Part shown: piece after piece, positions 18,265-28,520 of the stretch
Layout of the letters: every line of letters starts with the position of its first letter
How positions within the stretch are numbered: the stretch's first letter is position 1
Assembly: GCF_000455365.1 (NCBI RefSeq)
Contig: NZ_HG315684.1
Span: forward strand, 643,611-707,610
Length of the DNA stretch: 64,000 nucleotides
Direction of reading: 5' to 3'
Origin: Halopiger djelfimassiliensis
GTDB taxonomy: Archaea; Halobacteriota; Halobacteria; Halobacteriales; Natrialbaceae
Made by a program: the position numbers and the translations under genes
The notes under the pieces: generated by a model
Seen by the model: only the letters and a program-made list of their open reading frames with translations
The model's database searches: none
What the model was told of the DNA's origin: nothing

Positions 18265-19535
18265 CCGTCGGTCACCCCCTCGATCGATGCATCCCGGTCA
18301 CGCTCCTCGTCGGCGTGCCGAGACGCCTCGGTCGCTGGCAGCTCGCGCTCGCTCTCGAGGGCGGAGTCGACCGGTTCGCTGTCCGCCTTCGGAACGCGGT
18401 CCGTGGCAGCCGGTGGGCCGACGTCGGCGGTCGCCGTCTCCGAGACGATTCCGCGGAGTCGCTCCGCAAAGCGGTCGTACTCGTACCGGCGCGCTTCCTC
18501 GCGGATCTCGACCGGATCGAAGTCGTCGGAGTCGAACCGTCGAACCGTCTCCCGGAGGGACGCGACGGTCGGCTCGAAGCACATCCCCGTACGGCCGCCC
18601 TGTATCTGGTAGCGCGTGAACCCCTCGTTTACCCCGAGCAGGGGTTTGCCGGCCATCATGGTTTCCGCGCCGACGAGGCCGAAGTCCTCCTGAACCGGCG
18701 CGTAGACGACCGCCGTCGCCCGCGCGACCAGCGACTCGATGTCCGCGACGTAGCCGCGCACCTCGATGTTGTCGTGGCGGGCCGCGAACGCCTCGAGTCG
18801 TTCGCGCTGGCGTCCGTCACCGGCGATTACGAGCCGTTCGTCCAGACCCGCAAAAGCCGTCGCGATCAGGTCGATCCGCTTTTCGGGTGCCAGCCGGGAC
18901 CAGGTGACGAAGTAGCCGTCGTCACCGTCGTTGCGCCAGTCGCCGGTAACCGGCGGATAGAGGACCGCGGCGTCGCGGCCGTAGAACCGCCGGATCCGGT
19001 CACGAACGAGTTCGCTGTTCGCGACGAACCGGTCGACGTAGTCGTTTGCCTCCTTGTCCAGCGCTCGCCAGCCCTTCGCGTAGGCTTTGAGTCCGGTCCC
19101 GACGAGCGGGAGATCGAACGACGAGAGCCGGGCTCGATACCGATCGTACAGCCACCGCGGGGGGCTGTGGGGATAGTGGACGACCCGCTGGTCGACCTCG
19201 GGGACGTAGTACTTCGACAGCGGCGCGCTCTCGAGGATCACGTCGTACTCGGGCAGGTCCTCGTGGGCGTCAGTGATATCCAGTGCAACGTTGAGCGTCT
19301 CGAGCGGATTCATCCCCTCGTTTCGCCACTCGAGTAGCGGACGCCACGGCAACGACGTGTACTTCGACTGCCGGAACGGGCGAACCTCGACGTCGTCGGG
19401 AAGGTCGGTCCCGTCGGCGACGTAGGTCGTGTATATCGGCGCCTCGAGCACGCGCGCGGCCTCGATGGCGAACGCTTCGCCGCCGCCGAGACCGGGAAAC
19501 CGGTCGTGGAGGATCGCGACGTCGACGTCGGTCAC
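18261..19535 (-). CDS. glycosyltransferase family 4
   Basis: A 424-residue GT-B enzyme starting [30 protein letters not shown] (glycine-rich acceptor loop). The C-terminal half has YFVTWSRLAPEKRIDLI and AVVYAPVQEDFGLVGAETMMAGKPLLGVNEGF, the classic EDFGLxxxE GT4 motif. An acidic tail of about 60 residues, from residue 365 on, is low-complexity. The start is GTG at 19535, which overlaps the upstream stop (GTGA). A longer open frame upstream is only shadow coding. Likely acts on surface glycans with its neighbours. Confidence 0.88.
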   Translation of the reverse strand: MTDVDVAILHDRFPGLGGGEAFAIEAARVLEAPIYTTYVADGTDLPDDVEVRPFRQSKYTSLPWRPLLEWRNEGMNPLETLNVALDITDAHEDLPEYDVILESAPLSKYYVPEVDQRVVHYPHSPPRWLYDRYRARLSSFDLPLVGTGLKAYAKGWRALDKEANDYVDRFVANSELVRDRIRRFYGRDAAVLYPPVTGDWRNDGDDGYFVTWSRLAPEKRIDLIATAFAGLDERLVIAGDGRQRERLEAFAARHDNIEVRGYVADIESLVARATAVVYAPVQEDFGLVGAETMMAGKPLLGVNEGFTRYQIQGGRTGMCFEPTVASLRETVRRFDSDDFDPVEIREEARRYEYDRFAERLRGIVSETATADVGPPAATDRVPKADSEPVDSALESERELPATEASRHADEERDRDASIEGVTDG

Positions 19536-20686
19536 TGTAACACCTCCCGGAGTTCCCGATCCGGATCCCAGGTTCCGTCGTGTGTTTCGTCGTCGCGATC
19601 GCGCAGGAGGGCGACGCTCGCGCGAAGCAGCGAGATCTGGGCGTCGAACAGCGAGTACAACGGCTGGATCGGTCCGAGCGCGTCGCGGGAGCCAAGCGCG
19701 GTGACTCCGACGACGGCGGCCGGAACGGCAAGTCCAGCAGGGCCGAGGACGGCCAGCGAACCGACCGTCGCCAGCGCGAGGGTGCCGGCGACGAGCCACG
19801 GCGAGACGACCATGAACCACCAGTTGAAGGGCAACACGACGCGCCCGTAGGTGCCGTGTCGGCCGAGCGCGTCCCGCTGTCGCCACAGCAACCGCAACAG
19901 GCCCACCGCTCGCCGATCCTTCTGTTCGCGGCGCTTACCGAACGCGGAGTGGGCCGCTTCCCGATATCGGATGTCGGGATCGAAGACCACCCGATCGCCG
20001 TTGCGGCGGATCTTCAGGGCGAGTTCGGTGTCGTCGGCCATCGAGTCCTCGTCGATCGGGACGATCGCCTCCCGCTCGTAGGCCGAGAACGGGCCGTGAA
20101 AGATCAGCGTCGAGTCGAGATGCGACTCGAGCATCTGGATCCGGGTCTGGAGGTTCCGGTAGCCCCGCTCGACGTCACTGTCGCCGATGACCTCGGCGTT
20201 GCGACCGGTCACCGCGGCGACGTCGGGATCGGCGAGGTTCGCCGCGGCCGTCCGTACGGCGTCGGCCGCGATCCGCGAATCACAGTCGGTCTTGACGACG
20301 AGTTCGTTGCTTGCGACGGCGTAGGCCTCGTTCAGGGCGGTCGCAAGCCCCTCGCGCTCGTCCCGTCGAACGAGCGTCAGTTCCGGCTCCGATCGCCCCG
20401 CGAAGAACGTTTCGACCCGCTCGGCCGTCCCGTCGTCGCTCGAGTCGACGACGACGATCTCGACCCGATCCATCGGGTAGTCGAGTGCGACGAGGTTCTC
20501 GAGTTTCGAGCCGACGATCGCCGCCTCGTTGTACGTCGGGAGGACGATACTCACCGGCGGCGTCTGCGGCCGCGTATCGGCGGGAGTGCCGGTCGGTCGG
20601 CGGAGGTAGTACAGGCAGAGATACCACAGGTACGGGAGTCCGGTCAGTGCCACCACCCCGAACAGGGCTTCGACGAGACGCTTCAT
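19532..20686 (-). CDS. membrane glycosyltransferase family 2
   Basis: A 384-residue GT-A protein. An N-terminal helix (residues about 5-28) is followed by [44 protein letters not shown] (DxD-type metal site) and [17 protein letters not shown]-terminal hydrophobic helices lie at about residues 285-330. This matches processive or dolichyl-phosphate-type GT2 enzymes that use UDP- or GDP-sugars at the membrane. It is the first gene of the glycan operon, with its ATG at 20686. Confidence 0.88.
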   Translation of the reverse strand: MKRLVEALFGVVALTGLPYLWYLCLYYLRRPTGTPADTRPQTPPVSIVLPTYNEAAIVGSKLENLVALDYPMDRVEIVVVDSSDDGTAERVETFFAGRSEPELTLVRRDEREGLATALNEAYAVASNELVVKTDCDSRIAADAVRTAAANLADPDVAAVTGRNAEVIGDSDVERGYRNLQTRIQMLESHLDSTLIFHGPFSAYEREAIVPIDEDSMADDTELALKIRRNGDRVVFDPDIRYREAAHSAFGKRREQKDRRAVGLLRLLWRQRDALGRHGTYGRVVLPFNWWFMVVSPWLVAGTLALATVGSLAVLGPAGLAVPAAVVGVTALGSRDALGPIQPLYSLFDAQISLLRASVALLRDRDDETHDGTWDPDRELREVLQ

Positions 20687-20930
20687 GAGAGGACGCGTAA
20701 CCGTTCATCAGGTTGTGACAAAGCCGGCCGCCCTGCATTGTGCAAGGGGCGACGGTCGTTACTGTCACGGGTTTCGAAACGGGAGAGCAGCCGATCGACG
20801 CCGGATCGGTGGGCTTTTCCACCCCGACCGGGATCGGAAGGTACGGATAAACGCTCGCCAACTCCATCACGGTTTTGTGACGCATACCATATTCGATACG
20901 CTTTTGAGCGGGTACACCAAACCTGTGGGT

Positions 20931-21638
20931 ATGTCAGTGACATCGGAGTCCGCCGTCGGCCACGACGAACTCGCCGTGCTGAAACTTCTCGCGCTCGAGG
21001 GCGGTCTCGAAGGCGACCTCAAGATCTCCTGTTCTCACCTCGCGGACCGTCTCGAGGCGTCGAACCAGACCGCATCGCGTCGGCTCCAGCGACTCGAGAG
21101 CGCGGCCCTGCTCGAACGCGACACGGTAAGCGACGGCCAGTGGGTCGCGATCACCGACGCGGGCGAGCAGGTCCTCCACGGGGAGTACGAGGATTACCGG
21201 CGTATTTTCGAGACGGACGCGGAGGTCGAACTCGAGGGGACGGTCACCAGCGGCATGGGGGAGGGCCGCCACTACATCTCGCTGCCGGGGTACAAACGCC
21301 AGTTCGAGGATCGACTCGGCTACGAACCGTTCCCCGGGACGTTGAACGTCGACCTCCGCGACGACAGCGTGCGCCGGCGCAGCGCGGTCTCGTCGCTCGA
21401 GCCCGTCCCGATCGACGGCTGGGAGGACGACGAACGGACCTACGGCCCCGCGGTCTGTCACCCCGCGATCGTCGAGACGGCGGAGGGGGACCGATACGAG
21501 AACGCCCACACCATCGCCCCCGAACGAACACACCACGACGACGATCAACTCGAGGTCATCGCGCCGGACAAACTCCGCGAGCAGTTGGCACTCGAGGACG
21601 ACGACCACGTCACCGTCCACGTGGGTGATCGACGATGA
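20931..21638 (+). CDS. rbkR: CTP-dependent riboflavin kinase / transcriptional regulator RbkR
   Basis: A 235-residue two-domain protein. The N-terminal winged helix (residues about 10-85; [28 protein letters not shown]) precedes a DUF120 riboflavin kinase domain (residues 95-235; [40 protein letters not shown] and a [12 protein letters not shown] loop). It makes FMN from riboflavin with CTP and, by analogy with characterised RbkR proteins, represses riboflavin genes. The ATG at 20931 is preferred over the upstream open frame. It overlaps ribB by 4 bases, the usual arrangement. Confidence 0.92.
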   Translation: MSVTSESAVGHDELAVLKLLALEGGLEGDLKISCSHLADRLEASNQTASRRLQRLESAALLERDTVSDGQWVAITDAGEQVLHGEYEDYRRIFETDAEVELEGTVTSGMGEGRHYISLPGYKRQFEDRLGYEPFPGTLNVDLRDDSVRRRSAVSSLEPVPIDGWEDDERTYGPAVCHPAIVETAEGDRYENAHTIAPERTHHDDDQLEVIAPDKLREQLALEDDDHVTVHVGDRR

Positions 21639-22357
21639 CCGGCTCGCACGCCGGTCCACGGTCGAACGCGAACGCGCGTGCCGCCTCGAGCGGGGACGCC
21701 GACGTGGACACGGATGCGGCGTTCGAACGCGCGCTCGATGCGCTCCGGTCCGGAGAGCCGGTTCTCGTCCACGACGCGGCCGACCGCGAGGGGGAAACCG
21801 ACCTCATCTATCACGCCGACGCCGTCACACCCGATGCCCTCGCCCGACTGCGAAACGACGCCGGCGGGCTCGTCTGCGTCGCGCTCGGCCACGAGGTCGC
21901 CGAAGCGTTCGAGCTCCCCTTCTACGCGGCGGCGGTCGATCACCCGGCGACGGGCGACCACGACCTCGGCTACGACGAACGGTCCTCGTTCTCGCTGACG
22001 GTCAACCACCGGGATACCTACACCGGGATCACGGACAACGACCGCTCGCGGACGATCCGGGCGCTCGGTGCGGCCGCCGCCGAACCCGACGAAACCGATT
22101 TCGCCGGCGAGTTCCGCGTGCCGGGACACGTCCACTTGCTGAAGGCCGCTCCCGATCTGCTCGCCCAGCGGAAGGGCCATACCGAACTCGGGCTCGCTCT
22201 CGCCGACGCGGCCGACCTCCCGCCGGCCGTCGTCGTCTGTGAGATGCTGGACGACGAAACCGGCGAGGCGCGCTCGCCCGTCGACGCCCGTGCCTACGCC
22301 GACCGACACGGATTCCCCTATCTCGAGGGCCGTGCGGTCCTCGAACGACTCGGCTAA
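21635..22357 (+). CDS. ribB: 3,4-dihydroxy-2-butanone 4-phosphate synthase
   Basis: A 240-residue enzyme that converts ribulose 5-phosphate to the four-carbon precursor of riboflavin plus formate. Diagnostic motifs are [17 protein letters not shown] (acidic metal-binding loop), [59 protein letters not shown] and a closing [13 protein letters not shown]. The N-terminal 25 residues are a low-complexity extension. The ATGA overlap with rbkR means both are expressed together and probably autoregulated. Confidence 0.94.
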   Translation: MTGSHAGPRSNANARAASSGDADVDTDAAFERALDALRSGEPVLVHDAADREGETDLIYHADAVTPDALARLRNDAGGLVCVALGHEVAEAFELPFYAAAVDHPATGDHDLGYDERSSFSLTVNHRDTYTGITDNDRSRTIRALGAAAAEPDETDFAGEFRVPGHVHLLKAAPDLLAQRKGHTELGLALADAADLPPAVVVCEMLDDETGEARSPVDARAYADRHGFPYLEGRAVLERLG

Positions 22358-22360
22358 CCG

Positions 22361-22711
22361 CTAGTCGCTGCGGGACCCCAGCGACGCCCCGTTGCCCGAC
22401 GGCCCGCTCCGGTAGACGGCATAGAGCACGAGCACGGCGATCGCGAAATCGAAGCTGTGTTCGACGAGGTGATGGACCGTCATCGGGAGCAACCCGAAGA
22501 CGGTACAGAGCCCGGTCACCGACCGTGCCACGAGCAAGCCGAGAACGACCGTAATCAGCAGGTATCTGAGCGACCGCCGACGCGAGTACGCGACGACGCC
22601 ACAGCAAAAGAGGATCGTCGTCCCCGCGACCGCCAGGACGATCACGGCAAGCAGAACTGGCGCGAGCTGCGGGTCCAGCCACCCGACGTCGAACGGACTC
22701 GTATGTTCCAT
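22361..22711 (-). CDS. small multi-helix membrane protein
   Basis: A 116-residue membrane protein with three hydrophobic segments (about residues 16-40, 48-68 and 80-100) and paired Cys in the first helix (FCCGVV). An arginine-rich loop (YSRRRSLRYLL) suggests a positive-inside orientation. Genes of this type often sit beside a small wHTH regulator in haloarchaea, as here (divergent, 166 bases apart). Function unknown. It also lies convergent to ribB with three bases between the stops. Confidence 0.6.
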   Translation of the reverse strand: MEHTSPFDVGWLDPQLAPVLLAVIVLAVAGTTILFCCGVVAYSRRRSLRYLLITVVLGLLVARSVTGLCTVFGLLPMTVHHLVEHSFDFAIAVLVLYAVYRSGPSGNGASLGSRSD

Positions 22712-22877
22712 CGCCGCTACCCTACGTGGGTGTGAGAGTTACGTATGTGCTTCGGTCGGAACGAAACCGACGGGTCATATGACCCGTTCTCAACGAACGG
22801 GAACGATCGGAACCCGTTATCAGGGCGCCACCGCTACCTCTCGACAGCGGCCGTCCGTTCGACGGCTATCGATTCCA

Positions 22878-23405
22878 ATGAGCGAGACTCGTCGACAGAT
22901 CAGAACGCACGTTCACGCGAACGCCGGCATTCACTTCAACGAACTCGTCCGGGAGTCGGAGTTCGCACCGGGACAGATCCAGTATCACGTTCGCCGCCTG
23001 ATCGACGCCGGTGACCTCGTCCGCGAGGAATGCTACGGACGAACCCACTACTATCCGCCGGAGTACGACGAGTGGGAGCGAGCGGTCCTTGCGCTGTTTC
23101 GCCGCGAAACGACTCGGGAGATCGTCGTCCACCTGCTCGAGGACGATTCGGCCGCGCCGGGCGACGTCGCCGACGCGATCGGCATCGCCCGCAGCACGCT
23201 CGAGTACCACCTCGACCGGCTCGTCGAGTGCGACGTGGTCGAGAAAACCTACGACGATCGAAACCGGGTGACGATCCGACTGGCCGACCCCGAGCGAACG
23301 GCCCGACTGCTGTCGACGGTCGAGCCGTCGGTTCCGGATCGGCTCGTCGACCGGTTCACGCGGCTCGTCGACGGCCTGCTCGAGGCCGGTCCCGCCTCGG
23401 AGTGA
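22878..23405 (+). CDS. winged-helix transcriptional regulator with two HTH units
   Basis: A 175-residue regulator with two tandem winged-helix units. The first (residues 5-65; HFNELVRESEFAPGQIQYHVRRLIDAGDLV) and the second (residues 78-140; REIVVHLLEDDSAAPGDVADAIGIARSTLEYHLDRLVECDVVEK) resemble ArsR/MarR-like haloarchaeal regulators. The ATG at 22878 is the first in frame with the HTH. It diverges from the small membrane-protein gene and precedes the copper-type genes, so it may control one or both; this is inference. Confidence 0.75.
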   Translation: MSETRRQIRTHVHANAGIHFNELVRESEFAPGQIQYHVRRLIDAGDLVREECYGRTHYYPPEYDEWERAVLALFRRETTREIVVHLLEDDSAAPGDVADAIGIARSTLEYHLDRLVECDVVEKTYDDRNRVTIRLADPERTARLLSTVEPSVPDRLVDRFTRLVDGLLEAGPASE

Positions 23406-23536
23406 CGCCGGGCGTCGGACGGTTCCGCGGTCGCCGACCGACGATCACCCATCGGGCGGCGGGGTTTCGACGGCCGTACCATAATTTCGACGTTCGAACC
23501 ATAACTAGGAATAATACACCGGGCGTGCGATCGGCT

Positions 23537-24748
23537 ATGAAACAGCCCGTCAAGCGGCGGCGGTTCGTACAGATGGCAAGTAGCGGTCTCGCGGTCGGGG
23601 CCGCCGGCTGTCTCGGCGGCGAGAGCGGCGATGGCGAAGCCGATCCGGACGACGGCGACGAGTCGGACGAAACCGCCGATCACGGCGAGCGGACGGGGAG
23701 TTCGGGCCTCGCGTACGCCTTCGGCCCGAACACGATCGCACTTATCGATCCCGAGGCCGGCGAGGTCGTCGATGAACTCACCGAGGGCGTCGACGGCTAC
23801 GAGTACGGGGACGCGGTCCTGACCGACGACGGGAGCGAACTCTTCGTCATCGAGGAAACGCTCACGCAGGTGCTCGTGATCGACACCGAAACGCGGACCA
23901 TCGTCGACGAGGTCCCGATGGGTCCCGACGGCACGCACATGTACCATCCGAACGCCGACGAGATGTGGGCCCACTCGGACGCGGAAGGGACGTTCTACGT
24001 CATCGACACCGATTCCCACGAGGTCGTCGAGACCGTCGCGGTCGGCCTCGAGGGAGAGGGCCACGGCAAACTCCTCTCCCACGCGGATCTCGGGTCGGTC
24101 GGCTACGCGACGAACGTCAACGACCCCGCGGCCCACGTCGTCGATCTGGACGCGTACGAGCGGACTGGATCGATCGAACTCGGCGAGGAGGGCGGCACCC
24201 ACTACAAGGCGTACAGTCCGGCGAACGGCCTCGCGTACTTCGAGTACGGCGACGTCACCGCCGTCGTCGACACCGATACCGACGAGGTCGTCGACGAACT
24301 CGACGTCGCCGGCGGGATGTATCTCACCCCGAGCGGGGACCGGATGAGCATCGTCGACCACGGCGAAATCCACGTCTTCGACGTGACCGGCGAGGACACC
24401 GTCTCGATCGGGTCCGTCGCCGTCGACGACGGGCCGGATGCACTCGCCTACCACGAACACGACGGCACGCGCTACGGATTCACGGCGAACACGATGGCCG
24501 CCACCGCGACGGTCGTCGACGTCGACGAACTCGAGGTCGTCGAGCACATCGACGCCGGCGACATCGAACGCCCCGAGGACGCACACCACCTCCATCGCTC
24601 CGGCGTCTCCGGCGACGGCTACTTTTTCACTCCCGCCGACGGTGACGGGACCGTCGCGGTCATCGATATGACCGCCCGGGAGCTGGTCGCGCACGTCCCG
24701 GTCGAGGACGGCGTCGACACCGTCCAGTACGTCCCCGCGTCCGAATGA
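23537..24748 (+). CDS. Tat lipoprotein with beta-propeller repeats
   Basis: A 403-residue secreted protein. The N-terminus KRRRFVQMASSGLAVGAAGC carries a Tat motif and a lipobox Cys near residue 26, then an acidic linker of about 30 residues. The remainder consists of repeated blade-like units with the pattern D-x-D-T-x-x-V-V-D-E/V (DTETRTIVDEVP, DTDSHEVVETVA, DTDTDEVVDELD, VDELEVVEHID), a YVTN/WD-type propeller. His-rich spots (HMYHPNADEMWAHSD, AYHEHDG, DAHHLHRSG) could bind metal. Its stop overlaps the CopC-CopD gene (ATGA), so a role in copper handling is likely but unproven. Confidence 0.75.
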   Translation: MKQPVKRRRFVQMASSGLAVGAAGCLGGESGDGEADPDDGDESDETADHGERTGSSGLAYAFGPNTIALIDPEAGEVVDELTEGVDGYEYGDAVLTDDGSELFVIEETLTQVLVIDTETRTIVDEVPMGPDGTHMYHPNADEMWAHSDAEGTFYVIDTDSHEVVETVAVGLEGEGHGKLLSHADLGSVGYATNVNDPAAHVVDLDAYERTGSIELGEEGGTHYKAYSPANGLAYFEYGDVTAVVDTDTDEVVDELDVAGGMYLTPSGDRMSIVDHGEIHVFDVTGEDTVSIGSVAVDDGPDALAYHEHDGTRYGFTANTMAATATVVDVDELEVVEHIDAGDIERPEDAHHLHRSGVSGDGYFFTPADGDGTVAVIDMTARELVAHVPVEDGVDTVQYVPASE

Positions 24749-26691
24749 TCCCCGGCGAATCGCTCGCGCGCGATCCCCGTGGCCGGTCGCCGCCGGCGTG
24801 GGTGCCGGCCGTGCTCGCGGTCGCCGTCCTCGTCCTGACCGGCGTCGCCGCCCCCGTGGCGGCACACGCGTCCCTGAGCGATTCCGACCCCGAAAACGGC
24901 GCTCGGCTCGAGACCCGTCCCGCGGAGGCGACGCTTACGTTCGCCGGCGACGGGATCCAGACCGCCGATGTCGCCGTCCTCGACCCCGACGGCGAGGACG
25001 TCAGCCGCGAGGCGCGCGTCGACCCCGACGACGCGCAACTCGTCCGCGTGCCCCTCGAGCCCGGACCGACGGACGGCCAGCACGGACTGTACACCGTCGA
25101 GTGGGAGGTCTTCGCCGACGACGGCCACACCACGTCCGGATCGTTCGTGTTCACCGTCGGCGACGGGCCGCTGGATCGGGATGCCGTCCTCGAGACCTAC
25201 CGGACCGAAGGCGGCGGGGCGGACGAGGGGACGCCGCTACCGGAAGCCGGCGCGAAGGGATTGGTACTGCTCGCGATCGCCGGACTCGTCGGCCTCCCGG
25301 CGACGGCTGCGGTCGCCGTGTACCCGGTCGCGACTCGGTTCGACTCGCCAACCCGGACGGTCGATCGTCTCCTCGCGCGATCGGTCGCGGGAACGAGCGC
25401 GATCCTGTTCGCGTCGGTGCTCGCCCTCGGACTAGCGCGAGCCGCGTCGCTTGGACCGCTCGCCGTCGGGACCGTCCGCGAGTTCGTCGCCACCGCGCTG
25501 GGACGGGTCTGGCTGGTGCAGCTCGGCCTCGCCGCTGCCCTCGCCGTCGCCCTCGTCAGTATCGCCCGCGACCCCGATCGACGCTCCCGTCGCGGTCGGC
25601 TCGGAACGGCACTCGTCGGCGCGCTCGCCGTCGGCGCGCTCGGCAGTTGGACGAGCCACTCGGCGACGGCGATCGATCGGCTATGGGGACTGGCCGCCGA
25701 CTTCGCCCACGTCGTCGGTGCCGGGCTGTGGCTCGGGGGGCTGTTCGTCCTCGCGGTCGTCGTCCCGCCGATGCTCCGCGGGACGGCCGCGGCCGACCGC
25801 AGGGCCGCCGCGGCCGAAACGATCCGGCGGTACTCGCTGCTCGCGCTGGCCGGCGTCACCCTCGCCGGCGCGACCGGACTCACGCTCGCGTCGTGGCACG
25901 TCCCCGCGCTCGAGGACCTCGCCGGAACGGGATACGGTCGAACCCTTTCCGCGAAGACCCTCCTGGTCCTGCTGGCGCTCGGCCTCGGTGGAGGCACACG
26001 GTTCGTCCTCCTGCGCCGCCTCGAGACCGGAGCCGATCGTTCGGCACCGATCGTCGCGTTCACGCGCGCCGTCAGGCTCGAAGTCGCCCTCCTCGCGGTC
26101 GTCGTCCTCCTCTCTGGCCTGCTCGCTTCCGTCCCGACGGCCGCGGTCGTCGCCGGCGGGGACCATGGGCTCGAGACGGCGACCGTCGAACGCACCGACG
26201 ACGATACCGTGGTCGAACTGGCGGCGACCCCAGCCGCGACCGTAACGGACCGCGACGCGACCGGCGACCGGCGCGAGCGGCTTCTGGTCGCGGAGAACAC
26301 GCCGCTCGTGTTCGAGGTCGCCTTCTCGAGCGGTGCCGGCGGGGACCCGGTCGCCTCCGATCGGCCGGTTCGGCTGCTCGCAACCGCCGTCGACGGCGAC
26401 GCGACGATCGAGGTCGAACTCGAGGAGACGAACGGGGGAACGTACGCGACGGTCCAGCGGCTGCCCGCCGACGGCGACTGGGAGCTTCGAATCACCGGCG
26501 CGCCGGACGGCGATTTCGACGACTGGTGGATCGACGCGCGCGTCGCTGACGATCGCACCGCGAGCGACGACACCGCTCGATCCGATGGGAACGATCCCCC
26601 GCTTCCTATCTGGCTTCGGTTCGGCGCGGTCGCGATCGCGGTCGTCGGTACCGCCGCGGTCGTCCTCGAGGCCGTCCGGTTCGGCGACTAA
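24745..26691 (+). CDS. CopC-CopD fusion, putative copper resistance/uptake protein
   Basis: A 648-residue protein. A signal helix (residues about 18-40) ends at AHASLSDSDPENGA, the conserved N-terminal His of CopC. The second CopC copper ligand region is EWEVFADDGHTTSGSFVFTV. About eight helices (residues 165-460) form a CopD domain with SHSATAIDRLWGLAADFAHVVGAGLWLGGLF as the His-bearing motif. A C-terminal external beta domain (residues 475-620) and a last helix resemble YtkA-like extensions. CopC-CopD fusions move copper across the membrane. It is translationally coupled to the propeller lipoprotein. Confidence 0.85.
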   Translation: MIPGESLARDPRGRSPPAWVPAVLAVAVLVLTGVAAPVAAHASLSDSDPENGARLETRPAEATLTFAGDGIQTADVAVLDPDGEDVSREARVDPDDAQLVRVPLEPGPTDGQHGLYTVEWEVFADDGHTTSGSFVFTVGDGPLDRDAVLETYRTEGGGADEGTPLPEAGAKGLVLLAIAGLVGLPATAAVAVYPVATRFDSPTRTVDRLLARSVAGTSAILFASVLALGLARAASLGPLAVGTVREFVATALGRVWLVQLGLAAALAVALVSIARDPDRRSRRGRLGTALVGALAVGALGSWTSHSATAIDRLWGLAADFAHVVGAGLWLGGLFVLAVVVPPMLRGTAAADRRAAAAETIRRYSLLALAGVTLAGATGLTLASWHVPALEDLAGTGYGRTLSAKTLLVLLALGLGGGTRFVLLRRLETGADRSAPIVAFTRAVRLEVALLAVVVLLSGLLASVPTAAVVAGGDHGLETATVERTDDDTVVELAATPAATVTDRDATGDRRERLLVAENTPLVFEVAFSSGAGGDPVASDRPVRLLATAVDGDATIEVELEETNGGTYATVQRLPADGDWELRITGAPDGDFDDWWIDARVADDRTASDDTARSDGNDPPLPIWLRFGAVAIAVVGTAAVVLEAVRFGD

Positions 26692-26785
26692 TCGCCGTCG
26701 ATCGTCCAACCGCCGGCCGCCGCCGGCCGGTTTGCGCCCGAAAAATCGCGAACACTTAGTACGGTGGCTTGCAACACACACGATC

Positions 26786-27715
26786 ATGGGATTCGACGAG
26801 ATGGACGTCGACACGATCTGGATGGACGGAGAGTTCGTCGACTGGGACGACGCACAGATCCACGTGCTCACCCACGGACTCCACTACGGCAGCGGCGTTT
26901 TCGAGGGTGTCCGCTGTTACGACACCGAAAACGGCCCCGCCATCTTCCGCTGGGACGAACACCTCGATCGGCTCTTCGAGTCCGCAAAGCCCTACGAGAT
27001 GGACATCGACTACACGAAAGCGGAACTCACGGAGGCGACGAAGGAACTCATCCGCCGTCAGGACCTCGCGTCCTGTTACATCCGCCCGCTCGCCTTCTAC
27101 GGCTACAACTCCCTCGGTGTCAGCCCGCAGGACTGTCCCACCACGACGGCCATCGCCGCCTGGCCGTGGGGCGCGTACCTCGGCGAGGACGCGCTCGAGA
27201 ACGGCATCGAAGTGATGGTCTCCTCGTGGCGCAAACACGCCTCGAGCCAGATCCCGACCAACGCCAAGACGACGGGACTTTACGTCAACAGCATGCTCGC
27301 CGGCGAGGAAGCGCGCCGGAACGGCTACGCCGAAGCGATCGTCCTCAACAAGGAAGGCAACGTCGCGGAAGGCCCCGGCGAGAACGTCTTCCTCGTTCGC
27401 GACGGCGAAATCTACACGCCCGGACTTTCGGAATCGATCCTCGACGGCATCACCCGCGATACCGTGATCACGCTCGCCGAGGATCTGGGGTATACGGTCC
27501 ACGACAACGTCTCGATTTCGCGCGGCGAACTCCACACGGCCGACGAACTGTTTTTCACCGGCTCCGCGGCCGAGGTTACGCCCATCCGGAAAGTCGATAA
27601 CGTCGTCGTCGGAAACGGTTCCCGCGGTCCCGTCACCGAGGAACTCCAGTCGGCGTTTTTCGATCTCGTCGAACGGACGACCGACGAGTACGACGAGTGG
27701 TTCGAGTACGTCTAG
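26786..27715 (+). CDS. ilvE: branched-chain amino acid aminotransferase
   Basis: A 309-residue class IV PLP enzyme that interconverts Leu, Ile and Val with their 2-oxo acids. Characteristic motifs are HGLHYGSGVFEGVRCY, the YIRPLAFYGYNSLGV segment, and the PLP lysine in IPTNAKTTGLYVNSMLAGEEARRNGYAEAI. EGPGENVFLVRDG, DGITRDTVI and ELFFTGSAAEVTPI follow. Length fits bacterial IlvE. The ATG at 26786 gives the normal N-terminus MGFDEMDVDTIWMDGE. Stand-alone gene with a short leader. Confidence 0.96.
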   Translation: MGFDEMDVDTIWMDGEFVDWDDAQIHVLTHGLHYGSGVFEGVRCYDTENGPAIFRWDEHLDRLFESAKPYEMDIDYTKAELTEATKELIRRQDLASCYIRPLAFYGYNSLGVSPQDCPTTTAIAAWPWGAYLGEDALENGIEVMVSSWRKHASSQIPTNAKTTGLYVNSMLAGEEARRNGYAEAIVLNKEGNVAEGPGENVFLVRDGEIYTPGLSESILDGITRDTVITLAEDLGYTVHDNVSISRGELHTADELFFTGSAAEVTPIRKVDNVVVGNGSRGPVTEELQSAFFDLVERTTDEYDEWFEYV

Positions 27716-27785
27716 CCCCGCAAACCGTCACCGATCGAGACGCAACGACTGCACGCGATAGCCCGCTCGAGCCGGCCGACGGCGT

Positions 27786-28481
27786 TCAATCGTCGTCGTC
27801 GGAGCGACCGGCCTGACTCTCGTCGATGACGTCGATCGAGACGCCGGCGTCCATACCGCGGTTTCGGTCCGCGTCGCCGAACCCGGCGCTTAGGACCCGG
27901 GTGAGCGCATCCTCGACGTCCTCGTCGAGGTCGATGATGTCCTCGGACTCGACCTCGATCACGAACCCGGTCGTGATATTCGGAGACGTCGGCAAAAACA
28001 GCACTTCCCGTCCGTCTTCGGTTACCTTGCCCGTCTTGAACGCGGTCATTCGAAGCCCGTCCCACACCTCGAGTTTGACGGGTTTCTGGAGCGATTCCTG
28101 TTCGCCGAAGGCGGTTTCGGCGGCCATTTTGGATGCGTTGTAGACGACCCGCATCACCGGGACCCGGTTGGCGACGTTGTCGACGACGCGTTCGACCAGC
28201 CCACCGATCGTCGTTCGCATGAGATAGCCGACGGAGAAGGTGAGAATAATGAAGACCGTCAGTGCGACGATGACACGGAGGAACTGGGCGAGTTGTCGAC
28301 GCGTTTGTACGGCCTGGTCAGTGCTGCCGGGGATCAACGACTCGAGCGCTTCCGCTTTGAGAATAAGCCCGGGAGTAACTCCGGCGACGAGCCCGTAGAG
28401 CCAGTAGATGACGTAGAGCGTCACGAGGATGGGCCCGAGGACGATCAGCCCGCTCGCAAAGTCCCGCTTCCACGAAGCCAT
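27786..28481 (-). CDS. DUF502 family membrane protein
   Basis: A 231-residue protein with two N-terminal helices (residues 9-33 and 66-90) and a soluble C-terminal domain. The family segments VPVMRVVYNASKMAAETAF, MTAFKTGK and VLFLPTSPNITTGFVIEV match DUF502. Biochemical role unknown; DUF502 members are widespread in bacteria, plants and haloarchaea. The acidic tail (residues 215-231) is a haloarchaeal addition. It lies convergent to ilvE and is transcribed in the same direction as the proline dehydrogenase gene, which ends on its far side from the start. Confidence 0.82.
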   Translation of the reverse strand: MASWKRDFASGLIVLGPILVTLYVIYWLYGLVAGVTPGLILKAEALESLIPGSTDQAVQTRRQLAQFLRVIVALTVFIILTFSVGYLMRTTIGGLVERVVDNVANRVPVMRVVYNASKMAAETAFGEQESLQKPVKLEVWDGLRMTAFKTGKVTEDGREVLFLPTSPNITTGFVIEVESEDIIDLDEDVEDALTRVLSAGFGDADRNRGMDAGVSIDVIDESQAGRSDDDD

Positions 28482-28520
28482 GTAGTGAGACTCACACTAG
28501 GGCCTAATGAGCCCTTCCCT

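Noticed and set aside
19580-21628. 682-codon plus-strand frame across a glycosyltransferase and rbkR
   Set aside because: It runs antisense to the GT2 gene and out of frame with rbkR, with very basic composition, so it is a shadow frame.
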